This document shows, one piece after another, positions 1 through 12,199 of a stretch of DNA of 64,000 nucleotides. Within the stretch, counting starts at the first letter, position 1. Each line of letters begins with the position of its first letter. Position numbers and translations under genes: made by a program. A model generated the notes under the pieces. It had not been told where the DNA came from and did no database searches. It saw nothing but the letters and a program-made list of their open reading frames with translations. Origin of the DNA: Taenia hydatigena (Eukaryota; Platyhelminthes; Cestoda; Cyclophyllidea; Taeniidae); assembly GCA_036345935.2 (NCBI GenBank), contig JADWOT020000004.1:9566565-9630564 (forward strand), written 5' to 3'.

Positions 1-1760
1 TATCTAGCGGTATGTATGAAGAGATGACGTGGTGTGTTCGTAGCCGTGCATGGTTCGTGGTTCGCGCTAACGAGTCCAGGTATGTGAGTATTCATACTTG
101 AAATTTTTGACTTATTTTATGCGTATACATATGTAACTCTTTGTTATTGGCATGAAAGTGTGGCTAGCGAATTTCGAGGCTTGCTGAAATCGTGGTTCAT
201 GTGATGCTTGTAATGAAATGCTCAGATTCTATTAACTCGCTTAATTAAATGCCTAAGCTCACTTTACATTAGGGTGATGTCTGCTGATTTTGGCTGTTGC
301 AAGTCTTTTGCAAGTCATGATGAAAGGTGAGGAGTCTGAAATTACTATTATTGGTCGCAATGAATCGCGTGTTAAATCGATGGACGTGCCGCTTGAGAGC
401 ATTCGAACTAATTGAGACGAATTAGAGGTAACCTTCTTGGTTATGTGGCATTCATTGAAGAAACAACAAAATTGATTCGAGGAAACTGTAAGCAGATAAT
501 GCAGTGATTGTGTGGTACAAATCTCTACCCCAGGTTTTCGTCTCTAGCACAGCTGAACTGAAATTGTTGGTTGCAGCCATTCCAGTAGTTCATTGTGGGA
601 GTCCACTTATAATATGGCCTTTACATGGCTTCCTTTCCTTTGCTCTAGTCAATAAAGAGGTTGCTGACTGCAAGGACAAGTGCAAATGAAAAGTTGCATG
701 CTGACCTCGGTGAATGGATAAAGAACTATGATTGTTGGGAAGGTGGGAAGACGGTTTGGGTGTAACGCATCCATCGTTCCACTGAGAGATGGCATAACAC
801 TAGGAATCGTCTGAGCGTAGACGTGAGAGGAGATGCGAAATAGCTTGGACTCGAAAATGCTAGAATCATAAATCGATTGTTTTTTTTTAGCTCGTGATGT
901 TATTTAGGCCTTTTTATGCGGGAATTTGATATATTCCTAAGTAAATTACATGTCTTTAGCAGCAGGTGGTGAGCTGGAATGATTTCCGCATATGGATATA
1001 ATTTATACGCTTCCAAAAAATGCTACTACACGCCATTTTCCAGTTGTAAAGGATATGATCAATGCCCCTCCTTCGCTGTACAGTCGTTGGTGCGCCAAAA
1101 GACTTGGCACTCTTTCATCATAAAGCATGCTGCCCAATTTGGTAATGTGTGATTAATTGAGCACTCCTTGGATGAGGCGGAGAAATGCAGTGAAGGCGAA
1201 CGCTCGCGGTGTTGCGTCCTTGGTAAGACTGCAGGTGTCACGAGATGGGTTCTTTCCTCGCCTCTTTTCTCGGCCGTGAGTGCAGCTGAGGTCTTGGTGA
1301 TTCTGTCGCCTTGTAGGAGGTACAGTAAGTGTTCACTATCTTCTTACCAACGTTGCATGTATTTGATGCGCTGATTAATGCAGGGTGACCCAATGTCGTC
1401 TGTTTAACGCGTTTTCCTTATTTGTTTGTTATAATTGGCTGGAGTGAAGTGCCACAAGCATATTGGGTGAGGTTGGAGAAGTGAAACACGTAGGAGCGTT
1501 CTTGGTGGATAATTGCATTTATTTTATGCAAACGAGCTTTTGATGAAAAAAAAACAGTGGAGCATCTAAGCTGCTGTGAATCCTTAGAAAAGAGGATGGG
1601 TGAAGTCATTTTTTTGAGGGTTCATCCTTTTAACGTACTCTATGAATCAATCATTTGACGCAAGAATTGCACGTGAGAAAGCATTACGTTCGTGTGTGAT
1701 GGTAGTCCAGATCCATCCTAGTCATCGTGGTATCTCAGTGGGGAGGTAGAACTTGTCCTT
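1..1760 (+). repeat. Left arm of a large inverted repeat
   Basis: This stretch is repeated in reverse complement at 19461-21321. Anchors include the opening TATCTAGCGG (reverse complement near 21312-21321), the CGCTAACGAGTCCAGG block at about 65, a segment at 1168-1374 whose plus-strand translation matches the minus-strand translation of 20166-20372, and the GTGAGAAAGCATTACGTTCG block at about 1672. The arms have clearly diverged by substitutions and small indels. The left arm is cut by the window edge. No coding capacity is credible: the short ORFs are conserved only because the DNA is duplicated. Confidence 0.85.
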
Positions 1761-3639
1761 GTAAATTCACAGAGGCGAATTGTTGGTGGTGTATGTACTA
1801 ACGTGGCCGATCAGAAGTGTTTTTGACGTCAATTCTCTTACAGGCTCTGTCTCAAAGGAATGAAGTGAAAAACTTGCATCTGATCCGCATATAGTGGGGG
1901 CGTTACGCAGAAATGTTGGGCTAGTCTTTGTCATGAGTTCAACAAGGCGTTTGTGTAATGGACTTTATGTACAAACACCGGTTTCATTGCAGTGCTTTGA
2001 CATTATAATTATTCATTTTTGAGGTAACGATTACTCTTCAATGCCTGATTGTGAGTTTTTCCATCTATCCCGCTGTCATTTTCACTAACCGCCTTTATAC
2101 CTCGTTAATCAGCAACAAGGAGTGCGATGCGACAAAGGTGGTGGCCGACACATGACGATTGAAGCGACACGTCTTAACATCTTTGAGCTTTTCTACTGCA
2201 ATATTATCACCATGACCGTCAACTTGGAATAGCCGCCAACGGTCTCCTCGACATGCCAATCACCTGCTGCTGCTGCAGTGGTGCACTTGGCGCTGGCGCG
2301 GGTGACGTCTCCTGTGTGGAGGCGCAGAAGCACCGCATCCTTGACCTCGCCTTTCCCATTGTGCGTCTCATTTGCCAAATTCCTCATTCCACTGATAGCC
2401 CTTGCCCGCCGAATGTACTTCTTTGTACTCCTTTTGTATTAGGTGGTAGCGTACATCCATGACAGCGTTGATGAGTGGCAGGCAGATGGTGCCACCGACT
2501 TGCTGATTACTGTTGTCGCTTCTGAAATCGAGGACACTAATGCTGATGGTTGTGGCGCCACCGCTGTTGCCTTTGTGCCTTCCGTTGAGGCTATGAATTT
2601 TGGTGACGTGGCAGTTCGTCGGTGTGATATGGAGCGTGCAGATGCTGTAGATGGTGGAGACGAGTGATCTCATGAGATGGCGGGATATGCAGCACCAGTG
2701 GTTTATTTGCTCGTTGTTATCTTGCGGAAAAGATGGAGAAGGGATTTCACGACGTCGACTTTGTTCGAAGTGCAAGTTCTCTTCCCTTTCCTATTATAAG
2801 CGCTGACGGAACTAAACTGAACATTTATTTGGCTAATCAATAGTCACTGAAATTCAGCTTAGGCAGTTGTCTTTCTTCATATTCTTTAAACCAGCCTAAA
2901 AGTTACGAAGACTCTTATTAGTCGACCGTCATTTATTTGTAAAATTCAAATCTTCTTTGCTAATGCTATGTGTGCCAGATTTAATTATAATGCTTGCAAG
3001 ACTACCGCCTGCATTATATGCTCCTTTACGAAGATTGTCCTTATTTGCTAAGATTGTAAAATACTAGGACTGCTGCCTGATGGTTGAATACGGCCGGTTG
3101 TAGTCTGCGACGAACCTGTGCTTAGACCACCCAATAAAGTGATTCAAATTGCATGTACTTCCCAGTTCTTGAGTGAGCGCTTTGAGTGACATTTGGTGTG
3201 GTTTTGCGTTGTGATGACTACAAACCGAATGGTGTTTGTCCACAGTACGCGAAATATACTTCGTCGTTGTCAAATGTGTGACGGGTTCGACTAATTAAGA
3301 TTTCCGTCTAACTCTCGAGTGATATTCGCTAAAGGAATGACAAGAAAAGAAAGCCGTGAGAACTTGCCACTAAAGTTGAGCTTCTTTTTATGCATTTATA
3401 AGTAGATCAAACTTGAATGAGAACTCCTCAGCTTGTGGCTAACCGTGGTTCAAATGAGAAGATCTCGAGCCAGACTGTAACAAAGTGCAAGCATTCGGTA
3501 TGTGAGCACCTCTTGGTGGTGGGGCGTTTGCCTGTGTTGTCGCGGCACCCACCAAGGCATCTCTCCCTCTCTTAAAAAGCCTTTCACGATTTTTCATTGG
3601 TAATCGGAGATCTGCTGTGACAGTCGCGTGCTGCGTTTG
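1761..3639. other. No gene recognised
   Basis: This is non-repetitive sequence inside the inverted repeat. The longest ORFs (for example 2368-2775 minus, 135 aa) have no recognisable domain, lie across from another ORF and lack splice-site support. I see nothing else here. Confidence 0.5.
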
Positions 3640-4410
3640 TTATGAGGAGCTCTTGAGAGAGACTGACGAGGTGATATCATTCTAAATGCGTTCGCATTGC
3701 CCTATGAATCCCCTTTTCTGTGCTGAACTGTAAAGATATATTGCTACAGTTCCTCGTACCATAGTACAACCTAGCGTGTCATCTTCACTGTTTCCAAGCC
3801 AGTCAGCGCTCACTACGAGCTGTCTCGCCATCTGGTAGTGTTGGGATTGTCTAACCATTGTGGGGGTGGCAAACAGTTCACGGTCCCCTGCACTTTTCTG
3901 TCTCATTTGTTGCCGAGTCTGATACTGGCGTAGGTGATGGCGTGTTCTCTTTATTTTTTGTCCCCTTGGGAAAGTGCATCGATTATGGCTACACCACTAG
4001 CGTCTTCGTCCAGTGCGAAGGGTAGTGCGCTGAGCACCAAGTTTGGTAAGGCTTGGATCCGTGCAGAGCAATTTTCACTCTAGTTCTTCTGACGCTTTAT
4101 GATGCTCGGTCTCCAACTTGAATTTCTTATTTGTCACCTTTCTGATCGCTTTATGCAGGAGCTAGCTACCTTAGCCACTAAGAAAACGCCTGCAGTAGTT
4201 CGCCAAGTCAGTGAAACTGCGGAACTCTGTCTGGTTAGTTGGAGTTGATTAAGTGTTCACTTGCTTTGTACAGTCTTTAGGGACTGCCGTCTGGTCTGAC
4301 GAAAAATCCACGCACCAGGAAGGTTAAGCAGCGCTGAGGAAAGCGTCAATTCTTTGGATTCAAGTACTCGACTCTTCTCAAGGTGACCGAATCGAAGCTC
4401 GAGACCGATG
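3640..4410 (-). mobile_element. Decayed Ty3/Gypsy pol fragment (RNase H to end of RT)
   Basis: On the minus strand, 3682-3906 encodes a peptide starting MRQKSAGDRELFA, which matches the RNase H region of the two Gypsy elements further right (MRQKSATERELFA). Nucleotide similarity continues through the RNase H/RT junction to about 4400. Frameshifts and stops are scattered throughout. The codon that is a stop at the RT/RNase H junction in both younger elements is a sense codon (TTG) in this relic. No LTRs are visible beside it. It is an old insertion remnant. Confidence 0.75.
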
Positions 4411-7400
4411 AGGTGGTGCTCTGCTCCCACTCTCTGCGTCAAATTTTGTCAAGGTGAAATGATCCTGGGAGAAGCAGTTCAAGTCTCCCTCTCCCTCCCT
4501 CCCTCTTTCCCTTTCTTCATCTTTGTTTTTTCTGTTCCCTTGACCTCATTATAACTCCCCATCTTCGTCTATTCTCTGCACATTAGAAGTTCACACTTGG
4601 CCCGTGCTCGGCACAGATCATGGCAGTTAAAGCGTTAAAGTTCATGGACTTCTTTTCATTCTGTTCCCCTTCCTCATTTACATTTTTTATTTATCGACTA
4701 AGTGTTGCCGCCCTTGTGAGGTTTGTGTCTTGTGTTCCCTATAAAAACAACATTGTTGACTGCCAACAGTAACGCAACCAACTTGTTTTTACGTCTTTCT
4801 TGCATGTGCACTCAGAATATTCAAGTTCTGAGCATTGTGGTTGTGAACATTGACAGGAGTAATCTATCAGCTTTATTTTTTGCTAAAAGTAACCTTCAAA
4901 TGCATTTTGACCCTTTTTTTTCATGTGGCTGATTAGGGTTGGGACAGACGAGCCCGTTTGGAGTGAGATCTGCAGTGCGCTCAAGGTCTTGCCAGGGACC
5001 ATCATTCGCGGCCCTGTCACGCACACTGAGCACGTGAAGCGCAAGACCGTCACTGCATACACATAGTCTGTCTATGCCTTAAATTTGAGGACCATACTCC
5101 CACTAAGGGGGCGTTGTAACCGGTTGGTGGATGCAGAGAGAGAGAGGGAGATTGTGGCGGATGTGTGAACGCCTTAACAGCCACTTTCAATATCACGTCG
5201 TACATTGCCTTCATCTTTGCTCATCCCACTGATGAGAGCAACAAGGCGGTGTGAGGAGGCACTGTAGGGTAGTTGAGGGAGATTTCGTGTTAATCGGCAA
5301 ACCAGTGCTTGACCGTGTGTGCTGCAGATGTGCGATTAATTGAGCTGGAGATGGGAACCCATCAGCCTGCTTCTGGCGTTCCAATATTCTCCCCTTTTGC
5401 CTCCTCTCTCCCTCTTTCTCCAAGTCGCATCAGTGGATATCTTTATTGCGCTCAAGTCATCGCCCTTGTGCGTCACATCGGCGTGCCAACATTTATGGCG
5501 GTCGTAAGAAGAAGTAGTAGTGGACAGGAGAACGGATGATTGATTACGTGAGTGGGTGGGTGGGTACTCGGCCGTGCAGATGGATAGTTGTCGACAGGTG
5601 GAGAGGATAGCGCGTATGAGGTGAGAGGTGACAAGTATAATGCTGCTTTCGCACTCAGACATTGAGTTCTTCGTTGTCGACCTCCCCAGGCAAAAGAACA
5701 CTGCAGATTGGATGTTGTGGAAAGCGGCTCTTTTCCAGCCAGCTGCCTAATAGTTGAAAAGCGCCTTCAGGCCGCAGTTTGTTCGTGTCATCCAAAACAA
5801 GTTCCCATCAACGTACCTTTTCAAATGACAGACAGTTAGAATTGGTTAACAAATGTTCTACCCCATTTACTGGGAAAGAGTGAGGGAGCAATTGTGATGG
5901 TGGAATTGGGGCACATGCTACTTGGCACATTTGAGTAGTACAGACCAGCATTAGGGAATTGGAGAAGCGAAGGGCGAGTAGTGATTGCAGTTACAGAACG
6001 CAAAGACCCTCATTCATCACACAAGAGGTCTGCTTCGTGCTATCCGGGCCTTTATTTCCTTTAGTAGTCGTACCCTTCGCATTGGGCCTCGCTGTCATAT
6101 CATACCTCAGCAGCGCCGTCTTCTCTCATTCACTCACAAAAACTCAAACTAGCACCCCTTCACTACACCTCCACCGCCATATTTCAGGTACTCCACTCCG
6201 AACCATTATTCTCGAATGGCTCAACACACCCACACAAAGACAGTGAACACCACATGCATGCCAATAACAGCTCATTGAAATGAATTTATTGCGGAACACG
6301 AAAGGAAGAGAAATAAATCACAAGAAGAGAAATATCAAAATGCACCAACGTTTCGACAGGCAGAATCTCGTCCACTCCTTTGAAAGAGAACACCTAGCTG
6401 AAAGGCTTGAACACCCAACACACGAATGCCGTAATAAGGTGAGCAGCAGTAGTGAATGCAGACAGGAATCATCTCGTTCCTCATGTCAGATGCGAAGGAA
6501 TAGATGCACTTGATTTGCACCACCTCAACGGTGCCTCACATACGAATCTGCGTCCACGCCACAAACTCGATGACATCCAAAGTAACCACGTGGCACCTGC
6601 AACCACGATCACACACTTCGGGATAACGGGGACTCAAACACTGGCTGCCTACGAATTAGTCGAAATCCAGCCAGATAACGATCTTACGAGGACAATCTTG
6701 ACTAAACAACCAATCTCCCAAATGGCTATCAAAAACTGCTGACGCACCACCCACCACTATCTACATCGCGTCTATGTGGCAGCCCAATATCCTACCCCAG
6801 CTCGGCAATACCCCAACCACCGGCTCACAGGCAGCCAAGTACAATCATACTGGCTCACTTTCAAACATCTTTGGGGTGGTCGTCAATAGTTCCACCCCCA
6901 CCACCTAGCCACTTAACGCCACACACCCACCAACATGTAACCAACTAGCCATCTTGGCTGTAGAAGTGGCGACAAATTTCTCCTCCAAGACAGACATTAA
7001 AGAAGCCAGCACCACCTTAACAGGTCTCGCTGATTGGCGCCAAATTACAGAAGGTGTAAACTTCAAGTAATCTCCTTCAACCATCGACTCCATGAAATAC
7101 AAGTGCTGTCTCCCGCGGAGCCGAAAGAAGGCCCTAGTGCGAAATACTGATGATCTAGCACTACCTGCTGGTAATATGAAGGCCATCGATTCATCTGCAA
7201 ACCACAACTGCTGCAGCCCCTAAAATGCAACTTTAAATTAATAATCCGCCTTTAAAGCCCTTGCGCCAACCATCACTTCACGTGCATATTCACCAATGCA
7301 AACGCTTAATAACACTTTAACTTCAACATCACGGGGGTGGCCGTACTGCCCTATCTGCGTGGGCTGGCCTCCAGGCCATGCCAGCAGCCTATCTCCCTCT

Positions 7401-7864
7401 GTCCGCTGAATATAGATATTCTACCCTAGCATTCTGCCTTCGTTTGCCTTCGAGGGAGTCTCGGGACGCTACAGTGTGTGCTTAGTCTGGACGATTATTT
7501 TACAGTATGACGGTGATCTTAAATTATCACGACTTTTGAGGATCAATTTTTGCTGGATGCGCGTTTTATGCTTGAGAAAGAAGACGACAGCCGAATTGAT
7601 GGACTAACCACTAAAGGGTAATTATATTCCAGACAATAAGAGGTAACATTGAAGATCTATAACAATTATTGTAGGAAAACACAAATTATGACGAGGGAAA
7701 CATAAGTTTGCTCTTTTAAGCTGTAACCGCGTGTATGTTGGGAAAGACTAGCGTGGCTACATGCAAAGGACCGTTCAGCAGACAGCACTTTGGAGAACTT
7801 CCCGCTTCGTGGAATCATTGACCCCTTCATGGGGTTAAGAAGCAAAGAATAGGAATATTTGTCG
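4411..7864. other. No firm gene; pyrimidine-rich stretches with isolated acceptor-like sites
   Basis: Pyrimidine tracts followed by AG occur at about 5380-5424 and 6055-6066, but I could not chain them into a frame-consistent gene. ORFs at 5336-5701 (minus, 121 aa) and 5959-6246 (plus, 95 aa, one hydrophobic stretch, no ATG at the 5' end) have no recognisable family. They may be exons of an unrecognised gene or noise. Confidence 0.4.
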
Positions 7865-8130
7865 CTAATTATGAGTCTTAGAAGATACGAAGTAGTCCAG
7901 ACTCCAAAGTACCACAACGCTTCGTAAACTTCGTGGGACATAGAGTTTGGTCAGATTAAATAGCAGTTCTCTAAGACCGCACAAAACAAGCGAGACATGG
8001 ACCAACGCCAACTAACCAAACGGAGCTCTGCAGTTTCCTTAGTTTGACAAATTACTACAAGCGTTTCGCTAAAGACTTGGCTAAGATTGCCTGTTGCTGC
8101 GAAAAGTGACTAAGAAGCTGGTAAAGAAGG
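7865..8130 (+). mobile_element. Decayed Ty3/Gypsy RT fragment
   Basis: Plus-strand translation gives pieces such as VNFVGHRV, DRTKQARHG, TNQTELCSFLSLTNYYKRFAK and DLAKIA in register. These match the end of the reverse transcriptase domain of the elements at 23.8-24.9 kb and 63.6-64 kb. At least two in-frame stops interrupt it. It points opposite to the fragment at 3640-4410, so the two are probably separate insertions or one rearranged insertion. Confidence 0.75.
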
Positions 8131-8793
8131 TGTTTTACGTAGGCGAATGAGCATGTTGAAGCAAAGCACAGAGGCAGGTGATGTGTGCCTCCTCAGGAAA
8201 TCATCTCGCAATTCGTGTCACCGACCCAGTCATAAGGGATTAATCATACACCTAACCACCACACACACTCGCATGCGCTTTTCACCGCCTCCCGCCCAAT
8301 CTCTCTGTGAACTCCCAACCTTCCACTACATAGTTCAGAAGACGTCAAAGGGCCAACGCAGATGGGAATAGTAAAAAAAATAGCAGTAACTTATGCCACC
8401 ACCCTCTCCTCCTTCCCTACTTCATCTTAACCGTTTCCTCCTCACTAACCTCATTCACGTGCATCGTCAGTCAAGTACTGTCGCAACTAGTGCATTTCAC
8501 TTATCAAAGTAAACCATGAAGAGCGTCTTCGAGTTTGGCGATTGATAGAAACTTGCATTCCATCCACAAAGTCCATTCCTACATACTTTACTCGAGTACG
8601 TGGTCGGAGAAATGGGTAAACGAAGGCATCCAGGAGAATGTGGAAGAAAGAGAACAGGGGGTGAGGAACGCAGTGCAACAGCACAGTGTAGGAACATACG
8701 GCAATGGCCTTACTTCATCCTCTCCTCTACTTCCTCTCTTCTGTGAACGTCTCATCTTCGCCTCTCATCCAACTATTCTTTCGTGGCTTTTAG
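8131..8793. other. Pyrimidine-rich region with weak exon-like signals
   Basis: A pyrimidine tract ending CTACATAG at about 8331 is followed by a purine-rich exon-like stretch and GTAACTTATGCC. That tail resembles the GTAAGTTATGCC donor of the micro-exon gene at 9561, which suggests a decayed or divergent duplicate exon. I could not extend it to a full model. Confidence 0.3.
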
Positions 8794-9218
8794 CTTAACA
8801 ATCGTGTTGCTTTTTCCCCACTGGAGAGGTGCAATCACTGCCATTGTCCTCCCTGCTGCAACACACCAATTGACCTAGGTATGCGACTGAAAAGAAGCAG
8901 CAAAAGCACGCCTTCACGAGCTCTATGTCAATCGATGGGCGTTCGTCGCCACTGTCTTCACTACATTCATACCTCGCATTGCCCAAACTGCTAGAAAGTC
9001 GTCCTTCCAAAAGGAAACAACAGAGACAAAAAGCTGACCGAAGGCATACCAGACAAAGCAGTGCATTTCATTCAAAGCACATTGGTATTGGTGGTCCGTC
9101 TCATCCTCCTTCGCCGCCTTTGCATGCACCATGTTGCAGAGAAATCGACCAAGGTAAAAAGACACGAAGGCAAGTGATGTCTGCTGCCGCAAAACCATCC
9201 ACAACGGGTGCCTCCTAA
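8794..9218 (+). CDS. Candidate exons of an upstream micro-exon-type gene
   Basis: I do not recognise a family. Two exons are supported by splice signals. Exon 8794-8878 follows a TTTCGTGGCTTTTAG acceptor, is 85 nt (phase 0 to 1), ends before GTATGC, and encodes a Cys-rich peptide including RCNHCHCPPCCN. Exon 8995-9153 follows ...CCCAAACTGCTAG, is 159 nt (phase 1 to 1), ends at G|GTAAAA, and encodes a basic peptide (PSKRKQQRQKADRRH). If the last donor is not used, the frame runs to TAA at 9216-9218, giving a terminal exon. The first exon was not found. The 9153 donor is in phase with the acceptor at 10004 of the downstream gene, so these could be alternative 5' exons of it. This is inference from splice signals only. 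Confidence 0.4.
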
Positions 9219-9295
9219 GTCCAACATCACACGGCCCTGAGAGACACCACGCGTCAACACGTGCCGCTAATCAATTCACACGTGTGGAATTCGAA

Positions 9296-12153
9296 ATGGT
9301 CCATCGCACAACAGCGTCGAACATGGTTGTCAACGTGTTGTTTTGTCTACTGCTGCTCATCTTTCTTTGTGGATTCGTCCCGTTAATTCAGTTGGCTATC
9401 AATGCCTCCCCTCCGCTTTGTTTTATCCTCCTATTCGGTCTTCTGTTGTTTTTTTACGTTTGTCACCTCCCTCGCCATCACGGTATCAGTTCCAACCACC
9501 CGGACCTCCATTCCAAAAAACTCAAAAGGCCGAAACAGATACCTACAGCAGAAATTAGGGGTAAGTTATGCCACCAGTTCCTCCTCCTCGCCTCTCCTCT
9601 CCTCGTGCCAACTTTTTCCATCCTCCTCCCCCTCCTCATTATTTCATTTGCGTGCGTGATTTCATTTTCATCAAATCTGATATCCAGTGTCAATCACATG
9701 GATAAGAAAACTATCTTTAGCCTCTTCGAGTGTGCTACTAAAAAGTCGTAATTCCTAGCAATAGGTATATTTCTTCAAGTTTTACTCATTCAGATGGCTA
9801 GATGAGTGGGTAGGTGAATCAGTTCCGGAGTAGACAGGAGAAAGATGGAGAGAAATGCAGAATACTGCACTACAGCACTGTGCATAGTCAACTTACGGCG
9901 GCCATTTTCAATCCCCTTTTATCCCTTCCCACCCTGTCTCATTTCATGCCCTCGGCTTCTCATCTCTCTGCCCCTCTCTCAATCACCCCTTTGTCTCTTT
10001 CAGACGTACACTCGCGTTGCATAGCAATGCAAAGAAATAATTCTGCCAGGCAGAGGCCTAGACAAAGGCGTCAAACACGCAACGTCGTTAACGTAATAGT
10101 AATCTTTAGGGGTGAGTCGCCGATTTCTCTAATCAACTCATACTCTACACCACGCTTGCTGTGTTACGCTTACTTTTCGTGCCACTTCCATGCCCTTACA
10201 TTCACCTAATGAGTAGCAGCATCAGCGAGAGACCTCTTGAGGTAGTAACAATAACTTGCTCAATATGTACGTTCCACTGTAGAAGCACTGTAGCACGCTA
10301 TGCACGACCAGGCTTGACTAGATTGTACTGGGTCGCCACAGAGCAGACTAGTCACCTTGGCTGAATTATGACAGGCTTGCATAAAGCAGGAAAGGAGAGC
10401 ATGGACAGGACTACCACGTCCATCTTGCCTACCTCATCCTCAGAGACGCCTTATGCGCTACCGTTGGAGTCAACCTCACCAACACTCTACTTTGACCCAC
10501 CTAATCCACCCGACACAACTCCATGCCACGAAACTTAAGGTCTTCTCTTTCTTTCTTTCTCGCAGACACTAGGGATCAAGGTACTCAGACTATAAGTAGG
10601 CCTGGCGACGTCTTCGCAATGGAGGGACCGCAGCTCTCTTCCCTACGTCCCCTTGCCCATGCCCCACTGCAACGCGCCTTCGGTGAGTGCCTCCGTTGTC
10701 TCCCACTACGACGTTCTATATGCTTCCAAGTATTGCACCTTGCATGATGTCTCATTATTTGTGCTCTACGCATTCAATTCAACCGCAACAGAGGAGTTAG
10801 TACTCCCCTCATTGCATTCATTTGTCCTTACTTTTCCAATTTAGTGGCACAAGAAAATGTCGCTTCTCTGCCTTCCTTACGCTGCGCTCGCCTTCCCCTT
10901 TTTCAAACCCAGCCCCAATTCGCCTCAGCCTCCTCCTCCTCCCACCTCATTGTCAGCCAACGCCCTCTTCGTAAGTCTCCTTCATCGCCCCACTAGTCTC
11001 ACTCTTCATTATGACATGATTCAATAGCGCCAAGATTCGCAACCTGCATCACACTAGCATGGACTATTCTGCATCTAACTCAGTCACGCTTTGCCTACAA
11101 CAAAATCTCATTTCAGCGTAGCCTAGCCTGCATCGCCATTCATTCTCCATTCCTATCTTCCTTTCCGTCGTTGCAGTTTGTCCCACACCACTTCGCCTCA
11201 ATTCTGTCTCCTATTCCTACTCCTCCTCCACTTACCCCCTCGAGAGCGAAGGTGAGCGCGTTGCTCCTACTCCCCACTTCGTAATTTGTAGACTCGCCCA
11301 ACTCCCACCTCATCATCTCACTGCCCAATTCTTTCCTTTTCTCTTTAGAGGATTCCTCCACCTGGCGCTCTACATTAACGGGTAAGAATATGCGCTTCCT
11401 GCCTGCCTGTCTGTCTGTCCGTTTGGTTGCCTCAGTTTGTGTGTGTACGTTTGTGTGTGTGCCATTACCTATCTTTGTTTTCGTCCTTTTAGAAGGTCGT
11501 CTCCATCGGTCTCCCACCAAAACAGGTAGGAACGTCTGCGTGTGTGTGTGTGTGCCTGATTGTGTGCATTGAAGTGCGAAGACACATTCATCTCATCCTC
11601 TCCTCTAACTTGTCATTCTAGTCTACCAGGTCGACAGTTCTATCCTGGGTGAAGTAAGATCTCCTTTCGTTGCTTGTTGCATGCCTAGTTGGTTACCTTA
11701 TTAATTTCAACTCCGCTTTCCGCCAACACCTTATCGTCCACCCACCCATTCACCCACACACCCGCCAACTCACTTTACTACATCTAATCGCTTCTTCCTC
11801 CCGTGGCTCCTCTACTTCCTCACTTATTTCAGATTGAAATGGCCGGACCACATGGAATTGGCAGAAGAATTCGTACAAGGTTGAGGAGATACATCGTCCG
11901 CGTCTTCAACACGTGCTGTCTGTGCGGACGGACGGCAAAAAGGCCCGTCATACACGGCGGTTTTTCACAGTACACAAGTTATGAATTTGGCGGTGGACTG
12001 AGTGAACAAATGCAGTGCGATTCCCAATCAAGAACCCTCAGTGGCACCAACCCTTCAAAGTGGGAAAGCGACACACAGCCATCGCGCAACTTGGTGGAAT
12101 TTGAAGGTGCACAACAATCATCAAGCACACCTAGATGGTCTCTCACAGAATAA
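9296..12153 (+). CDS. Nine-exon micro-exon gene, putative membrane or secreted protein (369 aa)
   Basis: Exons rebuilt by eye: 9296-9560, 10004-10111, 10566-10682, 10845-10970, 11177-11251, 11349-11381, 11493-11525, 11622-11653, 11833-12153. They total 1110 nt, an open frame with TAA at 12151. Donors are GTAAGT, GTGAGT, GTGAGT, GTAAGT, GTGAGC, GTAAGA, GTAGGA and GTAAGA; every acceptor is a pyrimidine tract plus CAG or TAG. Exons 2-7 are all phase 1 to 1. Three exons are only 32-33 nt. Residues 11-31 and 41-57 are hydrophobic (signal peptide or anchor plus a second segment). Residues about 98-114 are Arg-rich, the middle is Ser/Pro-rich, and the last exon has a basic segment followed by CCLCGR. 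No known domain is recognised. The start could be Met1 or Met10. Exon 1 also reads as a pyrimidine tract, so the true 5' end may differ. Length and phase pattern resemble helminth micro-exon genes; homology to any named one is untested. Confidence 0.8.
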
Positions 12154-12154
12154 A
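12149..12154 (+). promoter_or_regulatory. Candidate polyadenylation signal overlapping the stop codon
   Basis: AATAAA overlaps the TAA stop of the micro-exon gene. If used, the 3' UTR would be only about 15-30 nt. Other AATAAA-like sites lie further downstream in the decayed satellite, so the choice is uncertain. Confidence 0.4.
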
Positions 12155-12199
12155 GGTCAACTCGACAATCTCACCGTGATAAGCCCATGAGAGACACAA

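Noticed and set aside
10217..10241. A 25-nt micro-exon between exons 2 and 3 of the 9.3-kb gene
   Set aside because: It has AG before and GTAGTA after, but a weak tract, and its length would shift the frame into exon 3.
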